From Castor canadensis (lineage: Eukaryota; Chordata; Mammalia; Rodentia; Castoridae), in NCBI RefSeq assembly GCF_047511655.1, contig NC_133396.1, positions 135,913,490 to 135,977,489 on the forward strand: a stretch of 64,000 nucleotides of DNA, read 5' to 3'. Under the pieces are notes generated by a model. It was not told where the DNA came from and searched no databases. It saw only the letters and a list, made by a program, of their open reading frames with translations. The first letter of the stretch is position 1. Every line of letters starts with the position of its first letter. Shown here piece by piece: positions 12,335 to 23,070 of this stretch. The position numbers and the translations under genes were made by a program.

Positions 12335-13438
12335 AGTTGCCCATTTCTTTATTGGTTCATTTTTTGGGGAGAATTTAGTTTTTTGAGTTCCCTATGTATG
12401 CTGGTTATCAGTCCTTTGTCTGATAACAAATATTTTCTCTCACTCTGTGCATGGTCTCTTCAGTTTAGAGACCGTTTCTTTTGTAGTGAACAAATTTTTA
12501 GTTTTATGAAGTCCCACTTGTCTATATTTTCTCTTAGTTGCTAAGCTGCTGGGGTTCTATTGAGGAAGTCCTTGCCTATAACTATTAGTTCCAGAGTGAT
12601 TCCTGCTCTTTCCTGTACCAACTTTAGAGTTTGGGGTCTGATATTAAGGTCCTTGATCCATTTTGAGTTGATACTAGTACAGGGTGATAAACATGGATCT
12701 TGTTTCAGTTTTTTATAGATGGCTAACCACTTTTCCCAACAACATTTGTTGAAGAGGCTATCTTTTCTCCATTGTATATTTTTAGCACTTTTGTCAAAAA
12801 TAAGGTGGGCATAGCTGTATGAATTCATATCCAGGTGTTCTATTCTGTTCCACTGGTCTTCCTGTCTGTTTTTGTTCTAGTACCATGCTGTTTTTATTGC
12901 TATTGCTTTGTAATATAGTGTGAAGTTGGTTATTGTGATACCTCCAACATTGTTCTTTTTGCTGAGTATTGGCTTGGCTATTCATGGTCTCTTGTGTTTC
13001 CAAATGAATTTTAGGGTAGATTTTTCAATCTCTGTGATGAATGTCATTGGGATTTTGATGGGAATTGCTTTAAACATGTAGATTGCTTTTGGTAGTATAG
13101 CCATTTTTACTATGTTGATTCTATCAATACATGAGCATTGGAGATCTCTCCACTTTCTGCAGTCTTCTTCAATCTCTTTCTTCAGGGGTTTATAGTTTTC
13201 CTTGTAGAGGTCATTCACATCCTTTGTTAAGTTTACTCCAAGGTATTTGAATTTTTTTGAAGCTATTGTAAATGGAGCTATTTCCATATATTCTTTCCCA
13301 ATTTGTTCGTTGTTGGTGTATAGAAAAGCTAATGATTTTTATATGTTGACTTTGTATCCTGCCACCTTACTGTAGCTATTGATGGTGTCTAGAAGTTTTG
13401 AGGTAGAGTTTTTTGGGGTCTTTATTGTATCAGATCAT

Positions 13439-13450
13439 ATCATCAGCAGA
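13439..13450 (-). other. Reverse transcriptase motif C altered (SADD)
   Basis: The minus-strand codons TCT GCT GAT GAT read S-A-D-D where active L1 copies have F-A-D-D. The two aspartates that bind metal are retained. The neighbouring twin-primed L1 has the usual FADD at 52338-52349. Confidence 0.7.
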
Positions 13451-15606
13451 TAGGGATATTTTGTAATCTTTTTATTTCTTCTTCTTGCCTAATTGCTCTG
13501 GCTAGGATTTCCAGTACTATGTTAAATAGGAGTGAGGATAGTGGGTGGGCACCCTTGTCTCATTCCTGATTTTAGGGGAAATGGTTTCAGTTTTGCACCA
13601 TTAAGAATGATGTTGGCTGTAGGTTTGTCATATATAGCCTTACAATGTTGAGATACTTTCCTTCTAGTCCTTGTTTTCTTAGAGCTTTTATCATGAAGTG
13701 GTGTTGGATCTTGTCAAAAGCTTTTTCTGCATCTATTGAGATGATCAGGTGGTTTTTGTCTTTGCTTCTATTGATATGCTGTATTACATTTATAGATTTG
13801 CATATGCTGAACCACCCCTGCACCCCTGGGATGAAGCTGACTTGGTCATGGTGGATGATCTTTCTGATGTGTTTTTGGATTTGGTTTGCCATTATTTTGA
13901 GTATTTTTGCATTGAAGTTCATAAGGAGATTGGCCTATAGTTCTCCTTTTTGGAGGTGTCTTTGTCTGGTTTTGGGATGAAAGTAATATTGGCTTTATAA
14001 AATGAGTTAGACAGTGTCCTTTTCTATTTCGTGGAACAGTTTAAGAAGGGTTGGTATTAGCTCTTTTTTAAAGGTCTAATAAAATTCAGCAGAGAATCCA
14101 TCAGGTCCTAGACTTTCCTTCTTTTGGAGACTCTTGATTTCTGCTTCAATTTCATTTTGTGTTACAGATCCATTCAGGTAATTAATGTCCCCTAGGTTTC
14201 ATTTTGGATGTTTGTAAGTATCTAAAATCTGTCCATTTCTTCAAGATTTTCAAATTTACTAGCATATAGGTTCTCAAAGTAGTCTCTGATGATTTCCTGG
14301 ATTTCTATGTTGTTTATTGTTATCGCCTCTTTTGCATTTCTGAGTTTACTGATTTGGGTTTTTTCTCTCCTCATTTTAGTAAGGTTTGCCAGGGGTCTGT
14401 CAATTTCATTTATTTTTTCAAAGAACCAACTTTTTGTTTCATTAATTCTTTGTATGGTTTTTTTGGTTTCTGTTTCATTGATTTCAGCTCATATTATTAT
14501 TATTTCTTTCCTTCTATTTGTTTTGTGATTTGCTTGTTCTTGTTTTTCTAGGAGTTTGAGATGTATCATTAGGTCATTGATTTGAGATCTTTCAGTTTTT
14601 TTAATCTATGCATTCATGGCTATAAACTTTCCTGTCAGGACTGCCTTTGTTGTGTTCCATAGGTTCTGGTAGGTCATGTTTCATTTTCATTAACTTCCAG
14701 GAACCTTTTAATTTCCTCTTTTATTTCATCAATGACCCATTGATCATTGAGTAATGTGTTGTTCAGCTTCCAATTGTTTGCATATTTTTTCTATTGTTTT
14801 TGTTGTTGAGTTCTAGTTTTAATGCATTGTGATCAAATGTGACAGAACTCACAGTATTGTTTCTATTTTCTTATATTTGCTGAGGCTTGCTTTGTGAACT
14901 AAGATATGATCAGTTTTGGAGAAGGTTCCATGGGCTGCTGAGAAGAATGTATATTGTGCTGAAGTTGGATGAAATATTATGTAGACATCAGCTAGGTCCA
15001 TTTGATCTATGGTGTAATTTAGTTCTAGGGTTTCTTTACTGAATTTTTGTTTGCATGACCTATCCATTCGTGATAGGGGGTATTAAAGTCTTCCAATACC
15101 ACTGTGTTGGAGTTTATATACATTATTAGGTCCTTCAAATTATGTTGGATAAAATTGGGTGCATTGACATTGGGTACATATAGGTTGATAATTGTTATTT
15201 CCTTTTGGTGTATTTCCCCTTTTATTAGTATGGAATGTCTTTCTTTATCTTCTTTGATCAATGTAGGTTTGAAGTCTGCTTTGTACAAGATAAGTACTGC
15301 TACTCTGGCCTGTTTTCAGGGCCATTGTCTTGGTAAATTTTCTTCTAACCTTTCATCCTAAGCCTATGCTTATTTCTATCAATGAGATGGGTCTCCTGTA
15401 AGCAACAGATTGTTGAATCTTCCTTTTAATCCAGTTTGTCAAGCGGTGTCTTTTGATGGGGGAATTAAGTCCAGTAACATTCAGTGTTAGTATTAATAAG
15501 TATGTGGTGATTCCTGTCATTTAGTTGACTTTGTTGTTTAAGGGTTTGATTGTGTGCAGCTAAATCAATGTTGCTGTCTACTTTCTTGCCTTCTCTTCTC
15601 CTGTGG

Positions 15607-16744
15607 TTAGGTACTGCCTACCCTTTCATGGTTTTGCTTGCTTTCACTTTTTGTGTGCAGAATTCCTTGAAGAATCTTTTGTAGTGGTGGCTTGGTGGAC
15701 ATATATTGTATTAGTTTCTGCTTATCATTAAAGCCTTTTACTGCTCCATCTATTTTGAATGATAGTTTGGCTGAGTAGAATGTCCTACGATTGAAGTTAT
15801 TTTCATTCAGTGCCCAGAAGACCTGACTCCATGCTCTTCTTGCTTTTAAGATTTCCATTAAGAAATCTGTTGTGAACTTGTTGGGTGTACCTTTGTATCT
15901 TATTTGTTTTTTTCTCTCTTACAGCCTTCAATATTATTTCTTTATTCTCTGTGCTTGTTGTAAGGATAATATGATGTGGAGTAGTCTATTTTGGTCAAGT
16001 CTGATTGGTGTCCTGGAGGATTCCTGTACCTGAATGGGCATAGTTTTCTCTAGATTTAGGAAATTTTCTATTATTATTTTGTTGAATATGTTACTAATTC
16101 CTTTTGCTTGCACCTCTTCTCTTTCTTCAATGCCCATGATTCTCAGGTTTGGTCTTTTGATCAAGTTGGTGAGTTCTTGCATATTCGTTTCACAGGTCTT
16201 GAGTTTTCTGACTAGTAGTTCTTCAGTTTTTCTTTTAATTACCATTTCATCTTCAAGTTCTGAGATTCTATCTTCTGCTTGATCTAATCTGCTGGAGTGG
16301 CCTTCCATTTTGTTTGTATTTCTGTTTCATTTTTTTTTCCTGAGGTTTTTCCATATCATGTGTCACTTCCTCATTAATATTGTAAATTTTTTCCTTTAAT
16401 TCATTTATCTCTTTATTTATGGTGTTCTCTGTTTTCACTTTGGTGTTTATTTAGGGCTTCTGTGGTTTCTTTTATCATTTTTGGTGTCTTGGAATTTCTT
16501 GAGTGCCTCCTGTACATTTTGGTTAACCCTGTCTAGTAACATCTTCATGAAAATCTCAGTGTGGAATTTCTTCTTTCAGAGTGTTCTTGTGGGCATCATT
16601 GCATTCCTTGGTATAGTTTACCCTTGTTTTGTTGGAGTCTGAATCTGAGTATCTGTTTTCTTCATTTCCTTTTGAATCCTCTATTGAATTATTTTGGGGG
16701 GGAAGAATGGTTTCCATCCCTTGTTCATCTTCCCATTGCTCCAC
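15607..16744 (-). pseudogene. L1 ORF1 (RNA-binding coiled-coil protein), broken
   Basis: Three minus-strand pieces cover the gene: an N-terminal part at 16556-16744 (start MEQWEDEQGMET), a coiled-coil and RNA-recognition part at 15934-16308 (DRISELEDE, then RPNLRIMGIEE), and a C-terminal domain at 15607-15858 (ARRAWSQVFWALN, LSFKIDGAVKGF, KPPLQKILQG). ORF1p trimerises and coats L1 RNA. Frame breaks between the pieces make it non-functional. Confidence 0.8.
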
Positions 16745-18020
16745 TTGGTACTATGTAAGTATGTCCTTGATAGCTACATGGTGGTTTCAGTCACCTCTTT
16801 TCTTTCCCTTGGTTTAATTTTGTTTTGTGGCTGTGTTGTGTTTGTAGCTAAGTGTGTGTGTGTTGTTTCTGTCCCTTGTCTGGGTGTAATTTAGTATACC
16901 CTAATTCACAATAGTAAAGCTAACAACAAGAACAACAACAAAAACCCAGAGAAACCAACATGGAGTGATGAATGAACAAACAAGAAAAATAACAAACAAA
17001 TAATCAAAAAATTCAGGTTCAGGAACAATAGAATTTCAGTCTCAGTTTGAGATCTGGTGTTACTCCTCCAGCGTCCAATCCTAGTGTTGGTATTTAAGCA
17101 GAACCTCTGTACTAGTCTCACCAGGTGGTTGGGTAGTGTTTATTTATTCATTCTTTTTCTTCTGTTTTTCAGAAGCAGCTGCTTGGTCAACTCCTCCCTC
17201 AGTGGGGTGTGGCAGTTTAAGTTTGTATGTCATCCTCAGGTTCTGGAATCAGCTCTGAAGCCCACTAGCTGTCCTGCTTTGGAGTTGGGTTTTCACTGTG
17301 CTTGATTACTGGGGACTAGTTTCTTTGCCTTGCCCCCTTTCTCTGGGACATGGTCAGTGTTCTGTCAGCTGGCACCCTGCTGTCAGCATATTGTAATGGT
17401 TTGCTGATTATTTTTCAATTTTGCAGTGTTGTTTGACTTTGGATGTTGCTCTCTGGCTCAGGAGATGAGCTTTGTGGATCGCTACCTGCCCTGTTTCAGG
17501 CAGTGGCTTATCACCTGCCTGCTGTCAGCCCTTCTGCCTTTCCAGCCTTTGTTTACTGAAAGTTTGAGTGGAGATCAGCTCCTTGCCCTTACCAGCTTCT
17601 CTGGTGTGCTTAAGGCAACTTTGTCCCTTTACTCTGTGTTAGTTTTCAGTTCCTTGTTTATTGTTCAGCTCTTTTTCAGTGGGGGTCAGTCTGCACAGGG
17701 GACTATGCTGGTTTATCCTAGAGGTGGCTGGGGGAAAATCATGTGACATTTGGGGCACACCTGTTGGTCTGCCAAATGTCTCCCAAGCAGGTTTGGAGCC
17801 AGTGTCTGGTGGTGTGGCAGCCCTCCTATTTTCTCAGTGTAACTTGGTATGGAGCTTTCCACAGGCCAGCGGTGCAAGATGTCATAGTTTTGATTCTCCT
17901 TGCTGCTTTATTTCTGCCAAGTGTGGCTCTAGCATCTCAGTGAGGTTTTGTGTCCTTGGAATTCACACTGTCTGCTTCTGCGCCCTAGTCACCATCTTGG
18001 ATCTCCCCCAGGACTCCTTT
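16745..18020 (-). promoter_or_regulatory. L1 5'UTR / internal promoter region
   Basis: Non-coding GC-richer sequence between the ORF1 start and the 5' end of the L1. In known L1s this region holds the sense promoter and often an antisense promoter. The only specific site I can support is the YY1-like motif at 17992-18000. The plus-strand frames here (for example 17426-17746 and 17661-18023) are antisense to the L1. Confidence 0.65.
17992..18000 (-). promoter_or_regulatory. YY1-like site at the L1 5' end
   Basis: The minus strand reads CCAAGATGG about 20-30 nt from the inferred 5' end, the position and core sequence of the YY1 site that sets correct L1 transcription initiation in primates. 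Confidence 0.6.
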
Positions 18021-18490
18021 TAAATAAGTATACTTATGTAGTACTCTCTGCACAGTCCTCTGTATTAAAACACACAATACAATTAGTGGCCTGGAGAATG
18101 TTTCTCACACCCTTTCAAGAGTTTCTAAAGATTGTAATGTCTGCTCTTCCAATTGTTTTCAAAATTATAATTACATAACCCAGTTTAGTTTAAGTGAAAT
18201 GATAATTTGGTTTTTATATGTCATACTCTCTTATCTTGAATATTAGTCATTATTAGTTTTTCTAATCTTCTAAAAAAAGTGTAATATTTCCTTTCAAAAA
18301 TATTTCAAATTCAGTTGTCAAAAAATATTCTGAAAAGAAATATACACATGTTTAGGGCTTAAGTATTCAAGTATAAAACCCAATGAATTCAAATACATTA
18401 GGGATAAATTGAATTGCTTATGGCTTTTTAGCCTTTTGATATGGCAATATTGTTATAGATTTTGTTATATACATTTTTAAAGAATAAACT
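18021..18490. other. Single-copy DNA between the L1 and ERV-A
   Basis: AT-rich, with no repeat or frame recognised. It may contain the missing distal end of ERV-A in unrecognisable form, but no LTR-like sequence matching 24345-24803 is visible. Confidence 0.4.
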
Positions 18491-19423
18491 CCTCAATATT
18501 TCTTTGAAATCATAATCAGGGCTGATTCCTTGTGGTTTGTTGTCTCTTGTTGTCTCCTGGGAAACAGGATCTTGCTGGGGAAGGGCAAAGGTGTTCTGAA
18601 AGGTGATCTTCTACAGTGAGACTGGGTCAAGGATGCACTCCCATTAGAGGGAATCTCATTTCGCTGGGCTGTGGTGGATCCAGGAAACAATCTCTGCTAC
18701 CTAAACTGTGGTGGGGGTGGATAAAATAACAACAAAATGGCCTCTCCAATGGGGCTTTAGCAGTTGACCATTCCACTCCTTTTCCCAAACAGCATACCAT
18801 TGTTTATAAGGGTATGTGGGAGTTGTGAGGCTAATAGGAAGTCTCTCTACCCACATCATTGATTTTTGAGAGTGTCAACCTGAGGACCTGCATCTGCTGT
18901 CTCTGAATGAAGTCACCTATTGCCTTAAGATCCCCTCACAGGCCCTTGACTAAAGCAGCTGAATGCTTCCCAAAAATTTTAAAATGGAGAGACCCATCCA
19001 CTTGGTGAAGACTCTAGTCCCAAGCAAAGCTTTGAGTAGTAACTGATCCCATTGTAGTAAAGTCTCCTGGCATAGTTTTCCCAATTGCAATTTTAGAGTT
19101 CAATTCATTTGTTCTACTTTTCTGAACTCTGGGGGTGGTAGGTTGTGTAAGCTTCCAAGTTATTCCTATGTCCTTAGCCACCAACGGTACCACCTCAGGC
19201 ACAAAGGCCAGCCCATTTTCCAACCTAAGAGATACAGGTATTCTGAACCAATGGATGATTTTCCTTAATGGGTACCTGGCTACTTTCCAAGCTTTCTCAG
19301 TCCAAGTAGAGAAGGCTTCCACCCATCCTGAAAAGGTGCAGACAAACACCAGTAAATATTTACAACCTCTGGCACATGGTGTCTCAGTAAAGTCCACAAT
19401 CAGGTATTCAAAAGGAGTTCCTC
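18491..19423 (-). pseudogene. pol: ERV-A pol: integrase
   Basis: The frame at 19014-19397 begins at the first catalytic aspartate region (MDFTETPCARG) and continues KYLLVFVCTFSGWVEAF, the gammaretroviral integrase core signature. The second catalytic region, usually reading like SDNGPAF, is degraded to RLENGLAF, so an acidic residue is replaced. Sequence to about 18,491 looks like the degraded C-terminal part. The zinc-binding half lies on the far side of the L1 insertion, at about 19,913-20,030. Inactive. Confidence 0.75.
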
Positions 19424-19903
19424 AACCTAAAATATAAATGTGACTGATGTGCCCACTGTAGATGAGCAAATATAGTAATCTGAAACTGGCAGAGGCCACA
19501 ATGGGAAGGTGACCAGGAATTAGTGAAGAGATCTGGTAGAGATGAACCAATGTGGGTTGCAATGCACAAGTGCATGGAATCAACACTAGGAATCTCTCTG
19601 TACAGCTATCTTTATCTCAAACTAGCAACAATGTTATGTCTTTCTTACTATCACTTATGTCTTCTCTTCAACAAATTTGATGAACAATAGGGCAGAACAG
19701 GTTCTGCCTGGAAATGATGGGGGGAGGGCTGGTAGGGGAAAGAGTGGGGAGCAGGAAAGAGAGGTGGCCCAAACAATGTATACAACATATGAACAAATGT
19801 AAAAAAAAATGAAAACAAAACAAAACAAACAAACAAAAAAACCTACTACCTCATCAAAAATAAATAAATAAATCTCTTACTCAAGTCAAAAAAAAAAGAG
19901 AGA
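19424..19903 (+). mobile_element. L1 3' end inserted in ERV-A integrase, plus strand
   Basis: Plus-oriented L1 3'UTR landmarks (CAATGGGAAGGTGACCAGGA, TTGATGAACAATAGGGCAGA, a G-rich run near 19,718-19,757) run into an A-rich tail from about 19,800. The flanks GAGTTCCTC at 19,415-19,423 and 19,904-19,912 form a 9-bp target duplication. The integrase reading is interrupted exactly there. Confidence 0.8.
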
Positions 19904-20374
19904 GAGTTCCTCCCACATTTTGCACCTGGGAGGCACTCTTGGCCCTTGTCAGGGGTTGTTTTTGGCACACACACTGCACCTCTCACATACTGTTTGACTT
20001 ATGCCAAATAGCTTGGGGCGTAAAAATGCTGGGCCAAGGTAGTCTCAAGAGCTTTTTGCCTTGAGTGAGTTCCTTTATGGAATTGCTTGACTAATGTGGG
20101 AACCCACAACTCTGGAATTGCGATATGGCCTTTGGCAAATTTCCACCATCCACATGACAGGAAACTTTCTCCTTCTAGCTCAAATCAAGCCTGTTCTTGT
20201 GAAATATACCATGGATCCCATTCAGATAAGGGGCAGGGAAACAAGGCAGCTGTCAGTGAGGCTGAGGTTTTGTCCTCCTGTGAGGGCTGCTTGCTTGGCT
20301 TCCCTATCAGCTGTTTGGTTTCCTGAACATCTGTTGTCTCCCCCTCTGGTACCTTTGCAGTGCATGACTGATGA

Positions 20375-20839
20375 TCACTTAGAGGCCCATATAGCTTCTA
20401 GCAATTCCAGAACTACTTGTCCATACTTAACACTTTTTCCTCCCAAGTTAATCAGCTCCCTTTCTTTACATAAGACTCCATGCACATGAATGGTAGTAAA
20501 GGTATATTTTGAGTCTGTGTAGATGTTTACCTGTACTCCTGCAGTGAGTGGAAGCATCCATGTGAGAGTAATAAGCTCAGCCTTTTGTGCAGAGGTCCCA
20601 ACTGGCAGTGGACATGCTTCAATGACAGTGTCCAGAGTCACTAATGCATATCTGGCAAAACATGTGCTGTTCTGTACAAAGCTGCTGCTATCTGTGAAAT
20701 ACTCAATGCCCAGATGACTGATAGGCTGATCATTCAATTCTGGCTGGCTGGAGAACACCTCATTCATAGCCTCTAAACAGTCATGCTCCAGTGGGCCTAA
20801 ATCAATCAGCAATAGGGTGGATTGGTTTAGTCTTAACAA
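20375..20839 (-). pseudogene. pol: ERV-A pol: RNase H domain
   Basis: This 154-codon open frame is the longest surviving piece of ERV-A. It shows RNase H acidic residues in the expected order: FTDSSS (D50), KAEL (E88) and YTDSKY (D109). The domain removes genomic RNA during reverse transcription. It is separated from RT and integrase by stops and frameshifts. Confidence 0.8.
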
Positions 20840-20984
20840 CCTCTAGCCAGATATGCAGGTTTTCACATAACATGCTTTGATATCTGACCATTTGGGAGTT
20901 TTTCAGCCAATAATTTTTTTATATTCCATAAGAGTCAAAACGATTGGGAACTCAGACTGTGAGTTCTTGTACCAAAGTTAGTTT

Positions 20985-22178
20985 GCTTCAGCCACCAAGA
21001 TGGCAGTGGTCACCAGGGAATGCAAGCAGGGAAACTGCATCAAGTTGTTTTAATAAATAGGCCACTGGGCAGTGCCAGGAGCATAGCAGCTGGGTCAAGA
21101 CTCCTAAAGCTGTCCCCAGTCTCTTATGTACATATAGGAAGAAGGGCTTCATCATATCTGGTGAGTCCAGAGCAGGGGCATTTGTGAGTGCCCTCTTAAT
21201 CTCTTTAAAGGCCTTTTCTTGCTCCTTGCCCCACACCATGTGTTTCTGTCACCCTTTGTGACTTCATAAAAGAGTTTTGCTGAGAGAGTAATTGGAGATC
21301 CAGATCAGGCAGAAACCTGCAACCCCTAGAAATTCTCTAATCTGTTGATGGGTCTTGGGGGCTAGAATGGAACAGACAGCCTTTTTCCTCTCAAGGCCCA
21401 GTCTACATTGTCCTTGTGATAGGTGAAACCCAAGACATTTGACAAATCTGAGCCCTCTTTTGGGCAACCTTATATCCTGCCATCCACAAAAGGGAGAGAA
21501 GGAGGTGAGTTCCTTCCATATAATCCTCCTGAGTTGGTCCAGCCAACAGAAGGTCATCTATGTACTGGAGGAGTGTGCAGCCATGCTGGTTGGCTGAGAA
21601 AGCCTTTGGGTATGGAAACCAAGTACAAGTCAATTGTCCCTTCTCTCCAGTATTAGGACTTTTCCATTGGAAGGCAAATATGGGTTGGTTCTGTGGGGCC
21701 AGGCAGATGCAGAAAAATGTGTCCTTAAGGTCTAGGCAGGAAAAGAACTTTGCCCTAGCTGAGATAAGGCCCAAAAGCATATATGGTTTTGGACCACAGG
21801 GTGTAAAGTAACAGTTGCTGAGTTGATTGCACAGAAGTCCTGAACTGGCCTAAAGTCTTCAGTCCCTGGTTTTTAGACAGGTAGTAAGGGAGTGTTCCAG
21901 AGAGTCTGACAAGGCTGAAGAATCCCACACTTAAGAGTCTGTCAAGATGCTTTTGGATTCCCAATTTGGGCCTTGCAAGGAATGCAGGTTTGCCTATAGT
22001 GAACATGAATGACTCCTAGCTTTGATTTTACTATCACTGGAGGTACATTCTGAGCCAGTCTGGGGGGCGGGGGTGGTGTTGTCCTCAGCCCATATCCCTG
22101 GAATCTTAGAGGGAAGCTCAGGCATTTCAGGAATCTCTTTCTTAGAGGCATAGAGCTGCCATTCCTCCTCCTCTGCAA
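20985..22178 (-). pseudogene. pol: ERV-A pol: reverse transcriptase
   Basis: Frames at 21755-22006, 21403-21780, 21264-21557 and 20988-21239 together span the RT. Visible motifs are LDLKDTFFCI (first catalytic aspartate), LLQYIDDLLLAG (the YXDD active-site box), KTHQQIREFLGVAGF (thumb start) and FLYVHKRLGTALGVL (connection). The usual LPQGF box is changed to a WFPYPKAFS-like reading. Several frameshifts split it. Confidence 0.85.
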
Positions 22179-22375
22179 CCATTAGAGTTAGAATCTTGGC
22201 TTCAGGCCCTCTCAGCTTTAAGGCTGCCATGCCATCAGACTCAAAAGTTATCTGGGCCCTTAGTTTGCACAGCAAGTCTTTACCCACCCAAGCCATTGGG
22301 TAATCAGGAAGGTAGAGGAACTCATGCTTTATTTCATGCTTCCTAATAATGCCTCCAGATATCATTCAATCTGCT
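22179..22375 (-). pseudogene. pro: ERV-A pro: C-terminal part of protease
   Basis: Within the frame 21994-22365, the stretch FLYLPDYPMAWVGKDLLCKL matches the end of a gammaretroviral aspartic protease (the 'LLGRDLLTKL'-like strand). The catalytic DTG loop and the N-terminal half are missing. Sequence immediately to the right is capsid, so protease N-terminus, nucleocapsid and capsid C-terminus have been lost in one deletion. Confidence 0.65.
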
Positions 22376-23070
22376 GGCAATCTCAGTCATCATTAAGGAC
22401 CCAATGGAGGTCCTCCTCAGGGAACTGGCCCTGAGCATAGTGTCAAGCATTTAAAGTGCCTGCAGGCAACTTAGAACCACCAAGGTTATACAGCATCTTT
22501 CCTCAGTATTATTTTTTTTTCATTTTTCTTTTATTATTCATATGTGCATACAAGGCTTGGTTCATTTCTCCCCCCTGCCCCCACCCCCTACTCCGCCCCC
22601 TCCCTCTCCCCCCCCTCAATACCCAGCAGAAACTATTTTGCCCTTATTTCTAATTTTGTTGTAGAGAGAGTATAAGCAATAATAGGAAGGAACAAGGGTT
22701 TTTGCTGGTTGAGATAAGGATAGCTATACAGGGCATTGACTCACATTGATTTCCTGTGTGTTCCTCAGTATTAAATAGCTGTCAACTGTCTGTCCAGGTG
22801 GGCTTATGAGTTTGGATGACAGATTGCATTAGATTAATCAGAACCTCAGTCTTTTTCATGAAGGAATTGGTGCTTCCAGTTTAGGAGGTTTGTGGTGGTA
22901 AAGGGCTGGTAGATGAATGTCTGCCTTCCTCTTTGTGTCTGACCATGCTGGTCATAATACACTGGACCCTGGACTTCTCTCAGGGGCATCTGCAGGGTAG
23001 TGGGTTCCAGGGGAGAGGCTAGGCCTGTATTAGGACTGTTCAAATGTTCCTGGTTGGACCTACAGGCCAC
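22376..23070 (-). pseudogene. gag: ERV-A gag: capsid, broken
   Basis: The frame at 22846-23070 holds a capsid N-terminus (IYQPFTTTNLLNWKHQ, the p30 start region). Reading continues to about 22,774 with QTHKPTW, then resumes beyond the L1 insertion at about 22,498-22,390 with FPEEDPHWV. The major homology region and the rest of capsid are absent because of the deletion into protease. Confidence 0.7.
22512..22760 (-). mobile_element. L1 3' end inserted in ERV-A capsid, minus strand
   Basis: A T-rich tail, TTATTCATATGTGCATACAA, a C-rich run (22,570-22,617) and GAGAGTATAAGCAATAATAG mark a young-type L1 3'UTR. TTCCTCAGTATTA occurs at 22,499-22,511 and 22,761-22,773, a perfect 13-bp target duplication. 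It is the cleanest L1 insertion in the window, so probably one of the youngest. Confidence 0.92.

Larger units (their letters stand above)
11400..15540 (-). pseudogene. L1 ORF2 (endonuclease and reverse transcriptase), broken
   Basis: Open pieces in order along the minus strand are: endonuclease fragments at 15025-15288 and 14849-15067 (NLYVPNVNAPNF, ELNYTIDQMDLADVY); reverse transcriptase palm at 13587-13922 ([12 protein letters not shown]); thumb at 12982-13287 ([26 protein letters not shown]); later fragments at 12541-12828; and the C-terminal part at 11414-11749 ([14 protein letters not shown]). The motif normally reading FADD reads SADD here (13439-13450). ORF2p nicks target DNA and copies L1 RNA. 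This copy has stops, frameshifts and a nested insertion. Confidence 0.85.
10690..18020 (-). mobile_element. Near full-length L1, minus strand (interrupted by a nested L1 tail)
   Basis: Read on the minus strand this is a complete L1 order: 5'UTR (about 18,020-16,745), ORF1 (16,744-15,607), ORF2 (about 15,540-11,400) and a G-rich 3'UTR with A-tail (about 11,400-10,690). The 5' end contains a YY1-like CCAAGATGG, typical of an authentic L1 start, so the copy is not 5' truncated. A 540-bp L1 tail (11,795-12,334) is inserted in ORF2 with its own target duplication. ORF1 and ORF2 are broken into many short frames, so it cannot retrotranspose on its own. I could not find a target duplication for this copy itself. 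Confidence 0.85.

Noticed and set aside
13645-13980. Plus-strand 111-codon open frame
   Set aside because: Antisense shadow of the L1 reverse transcriptase palm domain.
18021-18490. ERV-A 3' LTR
   Set aside because: I looked for the AATAAA/TATATAA arrangement and the sequence of 24,345-24,803 and found neither, so the element is treated as truncated.
20094-20489. Plus-strand 131-codon open frame
   Set aside because: Antisense to the ERV-A RNase H and integrase region, whose minus-strand motifs are clear.
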